Assembly: GCF_008124625.1 (NCBI RefSeq)
Contig: NZ_VNHM01000002.1
Location: 218,174 to 282,173, forward strand
DNA from: Desulfallas thermosapovorans DSM 6562
GTDB taxonomy: Bacteria > Bacillota > Desulfotomaculia > Desulfotomaculales > Desulfallaceae
DNA: 64,000 nt
Direction of reading: 5' to 3'
Under the pieces are notes generated by a model. It worked only from the letters and a program-made list of their open reading frames with translations, made no database searches and was not told where the DNA came from. This document shows positions 51,905 to 61,550 of the stretch, piece by piece. A program made the position numbers and the translations under genes. Every line of letters starts with the position of its first letter. Position 1 is the stretch's first letter.

Positions 51905-51982
51905 TTAAAGAAATTATTGGGAGGTGGAATTAACTAAATTATCAAAACCAATAAAATATTTAAAAAAAATAGGAGGTAGAAA

Positions 51983-53005
51983 ATGATTAACAGGTTTACT
52001 AAATTGCTGCTATGTGTTTTATTGACTGTGGCGGTGGCTGTGGCGACCACGGCATGTGGCGGAAGCAATGCTCAAGGCGGCGGTGATCAGGAGAAAATTG
52101 TGGTTAAGTTCACCCACGTGGTGGCCGAATCAACTCCCAAGGGCCAGGCTGCACTGAAATTTGAAGAGCTTCTGGAAGAAAAGTCCGGTGGTTTATTTGA
52201 TGTGCAGGTATACCCGTCATCCCAGCTTTATGGCGATAAGGAAGAACAGGAGCAATTGCTGGCCAATAATGTTCAGTTGATTGCCCCTTCCGTTACCAAG
52301 CTGGTCACTTTAAACCCCTCTTTCCAATTGGTTGATATGCCCTTTTTGTTTAAAGACGATGCCCAGGCCTACCGGTTTTTTGATGGCGAGGCCGGCAAGA
52401 AACTGCTCAATTCCCTTGAGCCCCACGGCATTCTTGGATTAGCCTGGTGGGCCAACGGAACCAAGCATTTTACCAATTCCAAACGGCCGCTGAAAGCGCC
52501 GGAGGATTTTAAAGGTTTGAAGTTCCGTACCCAGAGCGGTGGAGTGCTGGATGACCAGTTCAAGGCTTTGGGAGCAGGTTCCCAAACCCTGGCCTTTTCC
52601 GAGGTATACCAGGCTCTGGATAACGGAACCGTTGATGGCCAGGAAAATACCTTTAACAACATCGATACCCAGAAATATGTGGAAGTGCAAAAATATCTCA
52701 CCATATCAAATCACGGGCGCCTGGATTACGTGGTGTTAACCAATACAAAATTCTGGAATTCATTAACCCCGGAGCAGCAGGAAATGTTTAGTGAGGCTAT
52801 GGCTGAAGCAACGGCTTATGAACGCCAGTTGGCCGATGAATTGAGTGCCGCTTCTTTTGAAAACATTAAGCAGAGCGGCAAAGTGGAAATATACGAGCTA
52901 ACCGAAGAGGATAAGGCTAAATTTATCGAAGCATTACAACCCTTGTATGAAAAATATGGTGCGGAAGTCGGTCAAGAGTATATTGACGCCGCCAGAAACT
53001 CGTAG
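51983..53005 (+). CDS. dctP: TRAP transporter solute-binding protein DctP (2)
   Basis: A 340-residue DctP lipoprotein: signal KLLLCVLLTVAVAVATTAC with Cys near 25. VVKFTHVVAESTPKGQAALKF near 40, VDMPFLFKDDAQAYRFFDG near 118, LKGLKFR-type FKGLKFRTQSGGVLDDQFKALG near 175 and GTVDGQENTFNNI near 218. The Arg of KFRTQ is the usual carboxylate ligand. It follows the first copy by 79 nt with its own AGGAGGT SD and lies right before dctQM. The two proteins differ in the LRE/LDDQF region, so they may accept different acids with one permease. Confidence 0.95.
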   Translation: MINRFTKLLLCVLLTVAVAVATTACGGSNAQGGGDQEKIVVKFTHVVAESTPKGQAALKFEELLEEKSGGLFDVQVYPSSQLYGDKEEQEQLLANNVQLIAPSVTKLVTLNPSFQLVDMPFLFKDDAQAYRFFDGEAGKKLLNSLEPHGILGLAWWANGTKHFTNSKRPLKAPEDFKGLKFRTQSGGVLDDQFKALGAGSQTLAFSEVYQALDNGTVDGQENTFNNIDTQKYVEVQKYLTISNHGRLDYVVLTNTKFWNSLTPEQQEMFSEAMAEATAYERQLADELSAASFENIKQSGKVEIYELTEEDKAKFIEALQPLYEKYGAEVGQEYIDAARNS

Positions 53006-53129
53006 TTAGTGGGGGCGGTCGGGTACCGGCCGCTCCTTTACTATGCCCCTGTAGCTGTGCACGCCACAGGGGAAACCCTGCGCATATAAACAACGGTAAT
53101 GTTATTGCCGCGCTGACAAGGAGGCGGAC

Positions 53130-53663
53130 ATGGACAAACTAAAACGTGCTTATCAAATTTTTGAAGACTTTTTTGCCGGTGGTATGTTATTTATCGGCCT
53201 GACCATGGTTTTTGTCAACGTTGTTATGAGATACTTTTGGGGGCGTCCCCAATCGATACTGGACGAATTTTCGGTATATTTTGTGGTCTGGGGCACTTTG
53301 GCCGGTATGGCCGTGGCTTTGAGGAACGATAATCATATTAAAGTTGACCTGGTGTATAATTTTCTACCACTATCTACTAAATACAAGGTAAGTATTTTTG
53401 CTAACGCTTTGGGACTGGCTTTTTGTATTTTTTATACCTATTACGGAATTTTGCTTGAAGCCAACTACCTGGCCACCGGTATGCGGTCAGCGGACAGTAG
53501 ATTTCCATTATGGATCGTCAATTTGATTATTCCCATCAGCGGCGTAATGTTCGGTATCCGGTTTATTGATAAACTGGTTATGTTGCTCAAAGACCGTGGC
53601 GAAGACTGGAAGAAAAAATACCGGGGGGAGGATGAGGAATATGTCAACCGCCCTTCTGTTTAG
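53130..53663 (+). CDS. dctQ: TRAP transporter small permease DctQ
   Basis: 177 residues and four hydrophobic helices: GGMLFIGLTMVFVNVVMRYFWG near 18-38, DEFSVYFVVWGTLAGMAVALR near 46-66, IFANALGLAFCIFYTYYGILL near 90-110 and WIVNLIIPISGVMFGIRF near 130. RYFWGRP and the NDNHIKVDL loop are typical of DctQ. ATG 53130 follows AAGGAGG. Its charged C terminus overlaps the start of dctM. Confidence 0.94.
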   Translation: MDKLKRAYQIFEDFFAGGMLFIGLTMVFVNVVMRYFWGRPQSILDEFSVYFVVWGTLAGMAVALRNDNHIKVDLVYNFLPLSTKYKVSIFANALGLAFCIFYTYYGILLEANYLATGMRSADSRFPLWIVNLIIPISGVMFGIRFIDKLVMLLKDRGEDWKKKYRGEDEEYVNRPSV

Positions 53664-54921
53664 TATTTTTGCGGGCTTATTTTTGCTCAATGTCCCCATC
53701 GCCATCAGCCTGGCCACTGCGGCGCTGGCAGTGCTGTACCTGACCACGGACTTTACCATGCACATGATGGTGCAAAGGATGTTTGCCTCGCTGCTTTCAC
53801 CCACGCTGATGGCGATACCCGCCTTTGTATTCGCCGGTGTGCTGATGTCCCACGGAGGCATATCCAAGTATTTAATCAGTGCCCTGCGGGCCTGGTTCGG
53901 GCACCTGCCCGGCGGTTTGGCCGTGGTTACCATTATGGCCTGTGCCATATTTGCCGCCATTTCCGGTTCCAGCCCCGCCACCGCTGCGGCCATCGGTGCA
54001 ATTATGTACCCGGCCCTGGTTAACGGCGGCTATCCCAAAAAGTATGCCATGGGGCTTATTGCGGCATCGGGAACCCTGGGTATACTCATCCCGCCCAGTG
54101 TGACCATGGTGGTTTTTGGGGTCACGGCAGAGGAGTCCATTGGTAAGCTGTTTATGGCCGGTTTAATACCGGGATTAATCCTTGCCCTTATCTTAATTAT
54201 CTGTGCCGTGGTTTATGCCAAGATGCAAAAACTGGAAATGCTGGAGAAGGCCAGCTGGGAGGAAAGATGGAAGTCATCACTTAAGGCTTTGCCGGGGGGA
54301 TTTTTGCCCTTCTTTATCCTGGGCAGTATATATGCCGGTGTGGTAACGCCCACCGAGGCAGCGGTACTTTCGGTTTTTTATACTTTAGTAGTTTCATTCT
54401 TTATTTATAGAGAATTAAAAATAAGGGATATGCGTAAGATCTTTGTGGAATCCATAAATATTTCATCAATGATTTTCTTAATTATTGCTGCGGCCATGGT
54501 GTTTGCATTGTTCCTTACCGCCAACCAGGTGCCCCAGCAACTGGCGGCCTGGATTGCGGAAAACAATTTAAACAAATACCTGTTTTTCCTGGCCACCAAT
54601 ATTATGTTCTTTGTGATGGGTACTTTTTTGGAGGCCGTTTCCATAACCTTGATTACCCTTCCTTTGCTGTTACCCATGATACACGCATTGGATATTGATA
54701 TAATGCAATTTGCGGTGGTTATGACGGTAAACATGGAACTGGCTATGATTACCCCGCCGGTGGGATTGAACCTTTTTGTGGTTAGTGCCATGGCCAAAGA
54801 AAGGCTGGAAAAAGTAATATCAGGCGTGGTACCGTTTTTAATCATCATGATACTTGCTTTGATATTGTTCGTTTTATGGCCTGATGTTTCCACATATATA
54901 CCCAGGGTGTTGATGGATTAG
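53641..54921 (+). CDS. dctM: TRAP transporter large permease DctM
   Basis: 427 residues, about twelve helices, sodium- or proton-coupled translocation channel of the TRAP system. Conserved: LMAIPAFVFAGVLMSHGGI near 58, AAISGSSPATAAAIGAIMYPALV near 105-127, the PPSVTMVVFGVTAEESIGKLFMAG loop near 150, and ITPPVGLNLFVVSAMAKE near 371. ATG 53641 is preceded by GGGGGAGGATGAGGAAT; ATG 53632 is close to the same SD. It overlaps dctQ by 23 nt. A terminator follows 3 nt after its stop. Confidence 0.95.
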   Translation: MSTALLFSIFAGLFLLNVPIAISLATAALAVLYLTTDFTMHMMVQRMFASLLSPTLMAIPAFVFAGVLMSHGGISKYLISALRAWFGHLPGGLAVVTIMACAIFAAISGSSPATAAAIGAIMYPALVNGGYPKKYAMGLIAASGTLGILIPPSVTMVVFGVTAEESIGKLFMAGLIPGLILALILIICAVVYAKMQKLEMLEKASWEERWKSSLKALPGGFLPFFILGSIYAGVVTPTEAAVLSVFYTLVVSFFIYRELKIRDMRKIFVESINISSMIFLIIAAAMVFALFLTANQVPQQLAAWIAENNLNKYLFFLATNIMFFVMGTFLEAVSITLITLPLLLPMIHALDIDIMQFAVVMTVNMELAMITPPVGLNLFVVSAMAKERLEKVISGVVPFLIIMILALILFVLWPDVSTYIPRVLMD

Positions 54922-54924
54922 GAA

Positions 54925-54989
54925 AAAAGCGCGTTCTGTCCGCGCCCGGCATTATTTTATAATGGCAAGCATGAACAGAACGCGCTTTT
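54925..54989 (+). terminator. Long terminator after TRAP operon
   Basis: AAAAGCGCGTTCTGT / ACAGAACGCGCTTTT exact 15-bp arms enclosing a 35-nt loop; it sits between dctM and a convergent gene and can act both ways. Confidence 0.85.
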
Positions 54990-55017
54990 AATACTCAAGC
55001 GTTAATGATGCTTTTAT

Positions 55018-55395
55018 TTACTGCTGCTGTGCGGTGGCACCAAAGCCCATACCCCAACGGGCCCCGAAGCCCATACCCATGCCGTGGCCGTGACCGTGGC
55101 CAAATCCGTTACCGCCGCGGCCCAAGCCCTGTCCTTGCCCAGGGATTCCGTAAGGGCAGGTAAACCCGGCCTGTTCATGATACCGGTACATTTCATCGAA
55201 GTGCTGCTGCATGGCTTCCCCTTGCTGGGCGGTCAGGCGACCTGCTTCCACAGCTTGTTCCACGGCTGCTTTTTTAGCGGCAAAATGCTGTTCAAACCAG
55301 GCTTTGGCGTCATCTGTACTGCCTGCAAAGGCGGGCAACGCTAAGGTGGTCGCCAGGGCTAGTGTTGCCAGCAACACGCCTATTTTTTTATTCAT
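55018..55395 (-). CDS. Secreted YckD-like protein with Gly/His/Met-rich tail
   Basis: 125 residues. Signal peptide to PAFA (residue 24), then an acidic helix-rich part (AKAWFEQHFAAKKAAVEQAV, AGRLTAQQGEAMQQHFDEMY) resembling the YckD/DUF2680 family, then a low-complexity tail with GHGHGHGMGMGFGARWGMGFG and one Cys (TCPYG). The helical half recalls small exported CpxP/Spy-like or DUF2680 proteins; the His/Met-rich tail suggests metal binding. No function is known. ATG 55395 follows AAGGAGG. It stands alone on the minus strand. Confidence 0.78.
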   Translation of the reverse strand: MNKKIGVLLATLALATTLALPAFAGSTDDAKAWFEQHFAAKKAAVEQAVEAGRLTAQQGEAMQQHFDEMYRYHEQAGFTCPYGIPGQGQGLGRGGNGFGHGHGHGMGMGFGARWGMGFGATAQQQ

Positions 55396-55468
55396 CTTTA
55401 TGCCTCCTTCCTTGTAACCCTATTATAAACCTTAAATGTGGCAAAATTGTGGGGTAATTATAAGAAAA

Positions 55469-57235
55469 TCATACTAACTGCATGGCATCGGGGCGCGGGT
55501 CAACGAAAACTGTTCTTTGCTTTTCATAAATAACATATCCGGGTTTTGCTCCGTTAGGTTTTTTTACGTACTTGCGCAAAGTGTAATCCACAGGCACATT
55601 GGTGGATTCCCTGGCCCGGCTGTAGTATGCTGCCAGGGCGGCTGCCTCTAGCAGCGTTTTTTCCGGTACCTCCCGACCGCCGGTGCGGATAATGACGTGC
55701 GAACCGGGAATTTTGCAAGTATGCAGCCAAATATCGCTGTCTTCAGCCGTTTTCAGGGTTAGCAGGTCATTTTGACGGTTATTTTTACCAACCAGCACGG
55801 TAAAACCGTCATCGGAAACATATTGCAGCGGTTTAATTTGTTTTTTGGTGTCTTTGGCGCGTTTTTTTCCGGGTTGTTCGGCCGGTTTTTTGATATAACC
55901 CTGCTTGGTTAATTCCTGTCTAATTTCCTCCAGATCGTCCATATCCTCAGCTATATCCAGGGATGTTTTTACGCCTTCCAGGTACTGCAATTCCTCTTCG
56001 CTGAGCCGGGCCATTTTACCGGCTGCTTTTCTGGTATTGTTGGCTTTGTTGTACTTTTTATAATAATACTGGGCATTTTCCGAGGGAGAAAGCGCCTTAT
56101 CAAGGGGTATGACTATGGTTTTAGCCTCGGGATCATGATAATTTTCCAGCTCGATTTCTTCCATGCCCCGCTTCAAAAGGTAAATATTTGCCGTGAGCAA
56201 TTCTCCGTACAAGCGATAGCGGTCTGCCTCCTCCGCTTCGACAACGCTTTTTTTCTGCAGGGCCAGCTTCTTTTTTATCCGCTTGGATTCCTTATTAATT
56301 ATCCCCAGCAGTAAGTTTCTTTGTTTGTTTATGACCTCCAGGGCTTGTTTACGGGAGAAAAACATGTCTGCAATTTCATTGGCCCGGCTGGCTGTGTAGC
56401 TGAACTTTCCATCCGCAACTGCGGGCAGTGGAAAAAAGTCCACGGGTTCCCCCCGGCTATTGCACACCAGCATGGCCTGTAATTGATCCTCCCGGGCGCT
56501 TGTGGCCAGCGGCTGCCAGGCCTGCCAGAGGCTGCGCAGTTCATGCTCCCCGCAGTGATCCAGGAGCATGTTGGCGTTCAGTCCGGCCAGTTTGACCAGT
56601 TCCCGGCAGGTAGGTATGCTCAACCCGTCCAGTGCTTTTTGCATGGCTACGGCCAGCTGGTCATCCAGTTGGCCGCTCATAACAGCTTCCCTGAAATCTT
56701 CTTCTGTTGCCTCAAGCGGGTTGATTTTATGGGATTCAGGCGGTGGTATATAGGGTTGACCGGGGAGAACTTCCCGGTGGCGGCTGACGGCATGACCGTA
56801 CCGCCTGATGCCGTCCAGTATGGTATTGTCCGGTTTTGATACCAGTATGATGTTGCTGTGCCGGCCCATAATTTCGCAGAGCAGTGACTTTACCGCCGGG
56901 CGGCCCAGCTCGTCTCGGCAATCCACCCGGATATCCAGTACCCGGTCCAAACCGGGCTGGTGGAAACCAATTATCTTGCCGCCCTCCAGGTGTTTGCGCA
57001 GGAGCATGCAGAACATGGGCGGCATGGTGGGGTTGGGGGATGACTGCCGGGTCAAATGCACCCGGGCATTTTGGGCGTTGGCACTGACAAGCAAACGGTA
57101 TTTTTTACCGGGTTTGCTAATGATTAGCACTATTTCTTCCCGTGCGGGCTGGTAAATTTTTTCTATACGACCCTGGCACAATTTGCTATTGAGTTCATGG
57201 CACACATTGTATAAAAAAAGACCGTCAAAGGGCAT
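55469..57235 (-). CDS. rqcH: RqcH (Rqc2/NFACT homologue), ribosome quality control
   Basis: 588 residues of the NFACT family (also annotated as fibronectin-binding protein FbpA). RqcH binds split 50S subunits and adds C-terminal alanine tails to stalled peptides. NFACT-N: MPFDGLFLYNVCHELNSKLCQGRIEKIYQP and the LLVSANAQNARVHLT segment; then the coiled coil about 275-440 with KNNRQNDLLTLK and ILHTC in the C-terminal NFACT-R part: SDIWLHTCKIPGSHVII near 495, TLLEAAALAAYYSRAR near 525, DYTLRKYVKKPNGAKPGYV near 550. Start ATG 57235 is secure by family. Monocistronic. Confidence 0.94.
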   Translation of the reverse strand: MPFDGLFLYNVCHELNSKLCQGRIEKIYQPAREEIVLIISKPGKKYRLLVSANAQNARVHLTRQSSPNPTMPPMFCMLLRKHLEGGKIIGFHQPGLDRVLDIRVDCRDELGRPAVKSLLCEIMGRHSNIILVSKPDNTILDGIRRYGHAVSRHREVLPGQPYIPPPESHKINPLEATEEDFREAVMSGQLDDQLAVAMQKALDGLSIPTCRELVKLAGLNANMLLDHCGEHELRSLWQAWQPLATSAREDQLQAMLVCNSRGEPVDFFPLPAVADGKFSYTASRANEIADMFFSRKQALEVINKQRNLLLGIINKESKRIKKKLALQKKSVVEAEEADRYRLYGELLTANIYLLKRGMEEIELENYHDPEAKTIVIPLDKALSPSENAQYYYKKYNKANNTRKAAGKMARLSEEELQYLEGVKTSLDIAEDMDDLEEIRQELTKQGYIKKPAEQPGKKRAKDTKKQIKPLQYVSDDGFTVLVGKNNRQNDLLTLKTAEDSDIWLHTCKIPGSHVIIRTGGREVPEKTLLEAAALAAYYSRARESTNVPVDYTLRKYVKKPNGAKPGYVIYEKQRTVFVDPRPDAMQLV

Positions 57236-57453
57236 GGCGGTTACCTCCGGCTCTGGCTTTTGTCTTTACGCCTATTGTTTCAATGTTAACAGTATAACAC
57301 CGGGGCTTTGAGAGGGTCAAACAATCCGGGTGCATGTAAATTCAAGTATAGCGGGAACAAAATCAAGGTCTGTCCAAACTCATGGTAATTTTTCCATGGC
57401 CGCTTGAATATGCTTTTACATAATTGTGGAAAACAACTCCGAGGGGTGAGGAC

Positions 57454-60198
57454 ATGCCTGAAATTTGGCAAAAGCTTAGCGCTGAGGAAACGGCAATGCG
57501 CTTGGAAGTGGATACGGTTAAGGGTTTGACTGACCATGAGGCCAGAAACCGTTTGGAACGATTGGGCCCCAATACGCTGGAAAGAGGCCCTGACGTGGCC
57601 ATGTGGCAGATGTTCTTAAACCAGTTTAAAGATTTTATGGTGCTGGTTTTACTGGCTGCCACTGCGATAAGCGGGTTTTTAGGTGAGTGGTCCGATGCCG
57701 TTACCATTTCCATTATTGTGTTACTTAATGCAGTGCTGGGAGTGGTGCATGAATACCGGGCCGAACGCTCCATGGAGGCGCTTAGGGAACTGGCTTCACC
57801 CGAGGCCAGGGTAATCCGCAATGGTATGGAAAGGAAGATACCTGCCGCTGAGCTGGTGCCTGGTGATATTGTTTTGCTGGAGGCCGGGGACCGGGTGCCG
57901 GCGGATATTCGATTGACCCAAACAGTGGATCTGGCTGCGGTGGAAGCTGTCTTGACAGGGGAATCCACACCGGTGCGCAAACATACCCGCCCGCTGGAAC
58001 AGGCGGCGGGACCGGCCGACGCCGCCAACATGGTTTTTATGGGTACAGCCCTGACCAGGGGGCGTGGGCAGGGTATTGTGGTGGCTACGGGTATGGCCAC
58101 TGAAATGGGTCAAATAGCCGGAATGATCCAGGAGGCCGAGCAAGAATCTACACCGCTGCAGAAACGGTTGGCTCAACTGGGCCGCGGGCTGGTATTTTTT
58201 TGCCTGGCCGTATGTGCCATGGTGGTTGTGGTGGGTGTGCTGCGAGGTGAAGCCGTTTACCAGATGTTCCTTACCGGGGTCAGCCTGGCCGTGGCGGCTA
58301 TTCCCGAGGGGTTGCCGGCTATTGTCACCGTTGCCCTGGCCATTGGGGTGCAGCGGATGATTCGAAAGCACGCCATCATCAGGCGCTTGCCCGCCGTGGA
58401 AACGCTGGGCTGTGCCACATTTATTTGTTCCGATAAAACCGGTACCCTGACGCAAAATGAGATGACCGTCCGCCGTGTATACCTGTCCGGCCGGGAGTTG
58501 GAAGTCAGCGGGGAAGGTTACGATCCCAAAGGTAAATTCACTGGGGATGCCGCCCCCGGGGGACCGGATTTTGATAAACTGATGAAGCTGGCGGCTTTAT
58601 GCAATAATGCCACATTATACCGGGATAGTATTTCCATTGGCGGGTTGTTTAGAAAAAACAGCCCGGCCAGGGAGTCGGCGTGGAAAATTGCGGGTGACCC
58701 CACGGAAGGGGCGCTTTTGGTGCTGGCAGCCAAGGCGGGATTCTGGCGGGAACGGCTGGAAAAGAAAGCCCGTCGCCTGGCGGAAATACCCTTTGATTCT
58801 GAACGTAAACGCATGACAGTGATATACCAGGAGGCCGGAAAAATTGAAGCCCTGGTCAAAGGGGCACCCGATGTGGTGTTGAAATTGTGCACCCATTACC
58901 TGCGGAATGGCCGCCCCGTGCCCCTGGACGCCCGCAGCCGGGCCGCTGTTTTGGAAGCTAACTCCGCCATGGCCGACGGCGCGCTGCGGGTGCTGGGCCT
59001 GGCTTACCGGGAATTGCCGGGCAAGTTCGATGCCGAGCGGGTTGAGGCCGGGGATGTGGAACGAGATCTCGTTTTTGTAGGGCTGGCCGGTATGATCGAC
59101 CCGCCCCGGCCATCGGCCATCAGCGCGGTGCATACTTGCCGCCGGGCCGGTATCCGGGTAGCCATGATTACCGGTGATCACCAGCTAACCGCCCAGGCGG
59201 TGGCCCGGGAAATGGGCATTGCGGGCCGGGATAGCCGGGTAATCACCGGGGAACAGCTGGAGCAAATGAGCGATGAGGAACTGGCCGCAGTGGCGGAGAA
59301 TGTGCATGTTTATGCCCGGGTTTCGCCCCGGCATAAATTGCGGATAGTCCGGGCGTTAAAACGTCAAGGGCATGTGGTGGCCATGACAGGTGACGGGGTA
59401 AACGATGCGCCCGCTATCAAAGAAGCCGATATTGGTATTGCCATGGGTATTACGGGCACTGATGTAACCAGGGAGGCGTCCGCCATGGTGCTGGCGGATG
59501 ATAACTTTACTTCCATTGTGGCGGCGGTGGAAGAAGGCCGGGGTATTTATGACAATATCCGCAAATTCATCCGGTACCTGCTTTCCTGCAACGTGGGGGA
59601 AGTGTTGGTGATGTTTTTGGCTGTGCTGGGAGGAATGCCGCTACCGCTGCTACCTATCCAAATACTGTGGATGAACCTTGTCACCGATGGCTTGCCGGCC
59701 ATGGCTCTGGGGGTTGATCCCATTGACCGGGATATTATGCGCCGGCCGCCCCGGGACCCGGAGGAGAGTATATTCTCCAACGGTTTGGCCTGGCGGATTA
59801 TCAGCAGTGGCGCTGTCATTGCGGTGCTTACCCTGGCTGTTTTTGCCCTGAGTTACTCGGGCGGGCATGATGTGGATTTGGCTCGTACCATGGCCTTTAA
59901 CACACTGGTGTTTTTGCAGCTGTTTTATGTTTTTTCCTGCCGGTCGGAGTATTTTACCATTTGGGAACTGGGGTTTCAATCAAATCCTCATTTACTATTG
60001 GCGGTATTAATTTCAGCCGGGCTGCAAATGGGTGTTAATTATATTCCTTTTTTGCAACCCATCTTTCATACCGTGCCCCTCAGCCTGCACCAGTGGATGA
60101 TGGTTATTGGCGTAGCCTTGCTGCCCACCATAGCCGGTACTATTCAGGGGCAACTGGGCAGCCGCTTGCGGGAAAGGGTGACATATTTGAAGGTATAA
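57454..60198 (+). CDS. P-type cation ATPase, Ca2+ (SERCA/PMCA-like) type
   Basis: 914 residues, type II P-ATPase. [21 protein letters not shown] in the N-terminal cation-ATPase domain; TGESTPV near 180 in the actuator; [22 protein letters not shown] near 290 with the PEGLP motif of M4; phosphorylation site [12 protein letters not shown] near 331; ATP-binding KGAPDVVL near 477; [21 protein letters not shown] near 645; [16 protein letters not shown] in M6 near 740. The motifs fit Ca2+ export; Mn2+ or other ions remain possible. ATG 57454 follows GAGGGGTGAGG. It faces away from rqcH and has no partner gene. Confidence 0.93.
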   Translation: MPEIWQKLSAEETAMRLEVDTVKGLTDHEARNRLERLGPNTLERGPDVAMWQMFLNQFKDFMVLVLLAATAISGFLGEWSDAVTISIIVLLNAVLGVVHEYRAERSMEALRELASPEARVIRNGMERKIPAAELVPGDIVLLEAGDRVPADIRLTQTVDLAAVEAVLTGESTPVRKHTRPLEQAAGPADAANMVFMGTALTRGRGQGIVVATGMATEMGQIAGMIQEAEQESTPLQKRLAQLGRGLVFFCLAVCAMVVVVGVLRGEAVYQMFLTGVSLAVAAIPEGLPAIVTVALAIGVQRMIRKHAIIRRLPAVETLGCATFICSDKTGTLTQNEMTVRRVYLSGRELEVSGEGYDPKGKFTGDAAPGGPDFDKLMKLAALCNNATLYRDSISIGGLFRKNSPARESAWKIAGDPTEGALLVLAAKAGFWRERLEKKARRLAEIPFDSERKRMTVIYQEAGKIEALVKGAPDVVLKLCTHYLRNGRPVPLDARSRAAVLEANSAMADGALRVLGLAYRELPGKFDAERVEAGDVERDLVFVGLAGMIDPPRPSAISAVHTCRRAGIRVAMITGDHQLTAQAVAREMGIAGRDSRVITGEQLEQMSDEELAAVAENVHVYARVSPRHKLRIVRALKRQGHVVAMTGDGVNDAPAIKEADIGIAMGITGTDVTREASAMVLADDNFTSIVAAVEEGRGIYDNIRKFIRYLLSCNVGEVLVMFLAVLGGMPLPLLPIQILWMNLVTDGLPAMALGVDPIDRDIMRRPPRDPEESIFSNGLAWRIISSGAVIAVLTLAVFALSYSGGHDVDLARTMAFNTLVFLQLFYVFSCRSEYFTIWELGFQSNPHLLLAVLISAGLQMGVNYIPFLQPIFHTVPLSLHQWMMVIGVALLPTIAGTIQGQLGSRLRERVTYLKV

Positions 60199-60305
60199 TA
60201 TTCCAGGCTGTAGACAGAATGCAGTTTCGGTCATAAACAAGGAGATAGTTGGGACAAAGAAAGTAAATTTGGGAAGAATAGAGAAGGCTTTACAATACTT
60301 AAAAA

Positions 60306-60377
60306 GCGGAGGTTTTGTCCAATGCCGGTGCCTGCAAAGTATGTTTGGCTGCCGGTAGGAAGTGATGAAACCTCCGC
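60306..60377 (-). ncRNA. Candidate structured RNA element between Ca2+-ATPase and VOC genes
   Basis: GCGGAGGTTT (60306-60315) pairs perfectly with AAACCTCCGC (60368-60377). Inside, CCGG-T-GCC and GGC-TG-CCGG can form a second helix, leaving unpaired strands on both sides. On the minus strand the outer stem is followed by TTTTT, as a terminator; on the plus strand it lies about 250 nt before the VOC gene. It may be a small RNA, a terminator with a structured loop or a leader element. The rest of the 60199-60628 gap shows no gene. Confidence 0.4.
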
Positions 60378-60628
60378 CCAATATATTTGGTACTCCCTTA
60401 CCAGTCAATTGACTAAAATTTACCCGGTAGCCGGCAGTTGCCGATAGCAGACATCATTTATCGCAAGAATTTTTTGCACAACATTCCAGGGATAGTTTAT
60501 AATAAATGGCGGTAGTAAATAGAAAGCCTACATTTCGAACAAACTCTACCCTGAAAAAGTGTTGGGTAATTTTCATCCCCTGCCGGTGTTGCGATAGCGG
60601 TATGGATGTCTGAAAGGATGTGTCTATA

Positions 60629-61060
60629 ATGGTCGGAGTAGAAATCGATATGGTTGTTACAGACAGCTTGAAAGCATTGGAATTATACGAAAAAATATTT
60701 GATATCCAGCGTGTTGAGGTTACAGATTTTCCGAAAGGTGAAAATGAAGTTGTTTTTACCCTGTACGGGGTACGTTTTCACATGTTGGATGAAAACCCGC
60801 AATTTGAACTGAGAGCACCAACCCCGGATCAACCCAAAGCCATTTGGTTTAACATTCTTGTCCCTGACATCGAGGAAACATTTTCAAAGGCGATCAGCGC
60901 CGGCTGCACTGTAGTGCAACCTGTGACGGAATTGCCTGATTATGGAGTATCAAACGCCATATTTAGCGATTCTTTCGGCTATATATGGATGCTGCATCAA
61001 ATACATAAAGAGGTGAGTTTTGAGGAACGCATACGACTTTGGGAGGAAAAAAAGGGGTAA
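60629..61060 (+). CDS. VOC-fold (glyoxalase/PhnB-like) protein
   Basis: 143 residues with one vicinal-oxygen-chelate domain pair: VEIDMVVTDSLKALELYEKIFDI in halves near 4-25, EVVFTLYGVRFHMLDENPQFE near 42-62, WFNILVPDIEETFSKAISAGC near 75-95, and DSFGYIWMLHQIHKEVS near 112. The pattern fits PhnB-like proteins. Possible metal ligands are His in FHMLDE and the late Glu/His. Its substrate is unknown. ATG 60629 is used; GTG 60620 is too close to AAAGGA. It stands alone. Confidence 0.75.
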   Translation: MVGVEIDMVVTDSLKALELYEKIFDIQRVEVTDFPKGENEVVFTLYGVRFHMLDENPQFELRAPTPDQPKAIWFNILVPDIEETFSKAISAGCTVVQPVTELPDYGVSNAIFSDSFGYIWMLHQIHKEVSFEERIRLWEEKKG

Positions 61061-61182
61061 TCAACAAATATTGCATTATTCCTGATGTATATTTCCATTT
61101 TGTCCGGATGAACCTGTAACAACTTTTTAACGATAACCGGATGATATATTTATGACAAAATTACTGAAATAGAAATAAGGTG

Positions 61183-61211
61183 TTGACAATTATAATCAAC
61201 TAATATAAAAT
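61183..61211 (+). promoter_or_regulatory. Sigma-A promoter of the amtB leader
   Basis: TTGACA (61183-61188), 17-nt spacer, TAAAAT (61206-61211). Transcription would start near 61218, giving a leader of about 380 nt before amtB that contains two terminators. Confidence 0.7.
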
Positions 61212-61243
61212 ACTCCCAGGTTTTACAATGCATATATCAAAGT

Positions 61244-61293
61244 CAGGCAACGGCGCCCTTTGAGGTTTCTAACCAACCTTAAAGGGGTTTTTT
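61244..61293 (+). terminator. amtB leader unit 1: CAGGCAACGGCGC motif plus terminator
   Basis: CAGGCAACGGCGC at 61244-61256 runs into the stem CCCTTTGAGGTT / AACCTTAAAGGGG (61256-61287), followed by T6. The same motif and layout recur at 61395. As both lie inside the amtB leader they look like regulated attenuators. Confidence 0.75.
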
Positions 61294-61394
61294 ATATTAA
61301 AACGCATATTTTTGCCCAACGCCGGGTGACGGGCATAGAGGCCCAGAGGGCGTTTTCGGTGCTGCATTAGATAAACCGAAAACCTTTTATATCA

Positions 61395-61445
61395 CAGGCA
61401 AAGGCGCTTTAATGGAACAATGATGTTCTATTAAAGCGCTTTTTT
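61395..61445 (+). terminator. amtB leader unit 2: CAGGCAAAGGCGC motif plus terminator
   Basis: CAGGCAAAGGCGC at 61395-61407 overlaps the stem GCGCTTTAAT-G-GAACA / TGTTC-T-ATTAAAGCGC (61404-61439), followed by T6. Stem is 15 bp with one mismatch. Between the two units, 61297-61387 can fold into AAAACGC/GCGTTTT and TTTTCGGT/ACCGAAAA helices. Confidence 0.8.
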
Positions 61446-61469
61446 GTTTTCCAGGGGAGGTGGTTTTTA

Positions 61470-61550
61470 TTGGACGAATCTCATAAACGTATAAAGGCGT
61501 CGGGTGGTTCAAGAATTATGTTGATATCATTGTGGCGTGTCTTGGCGTAA
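61470..61550 (+). pseudogene. Short reading frame before amtB, probably frameshifted
   Basis: TTG 61470, 7 nt after GGGGAGGTGG, opens 26 codons (starts LDESHKRIKASGG, ends WRVLA). In a second frame the same DNA encodes WFKNYVDIIVACLGVIIFTG and a TAG at 61564-61566, a convincing single membrane helix but without its own start. A one-base frameshift near 61500 would join an SD-led start to that helix, so this may be a broken gene for a small membrane protein; a regulatory leader peptide is the alternative. Confidence 0.4.
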
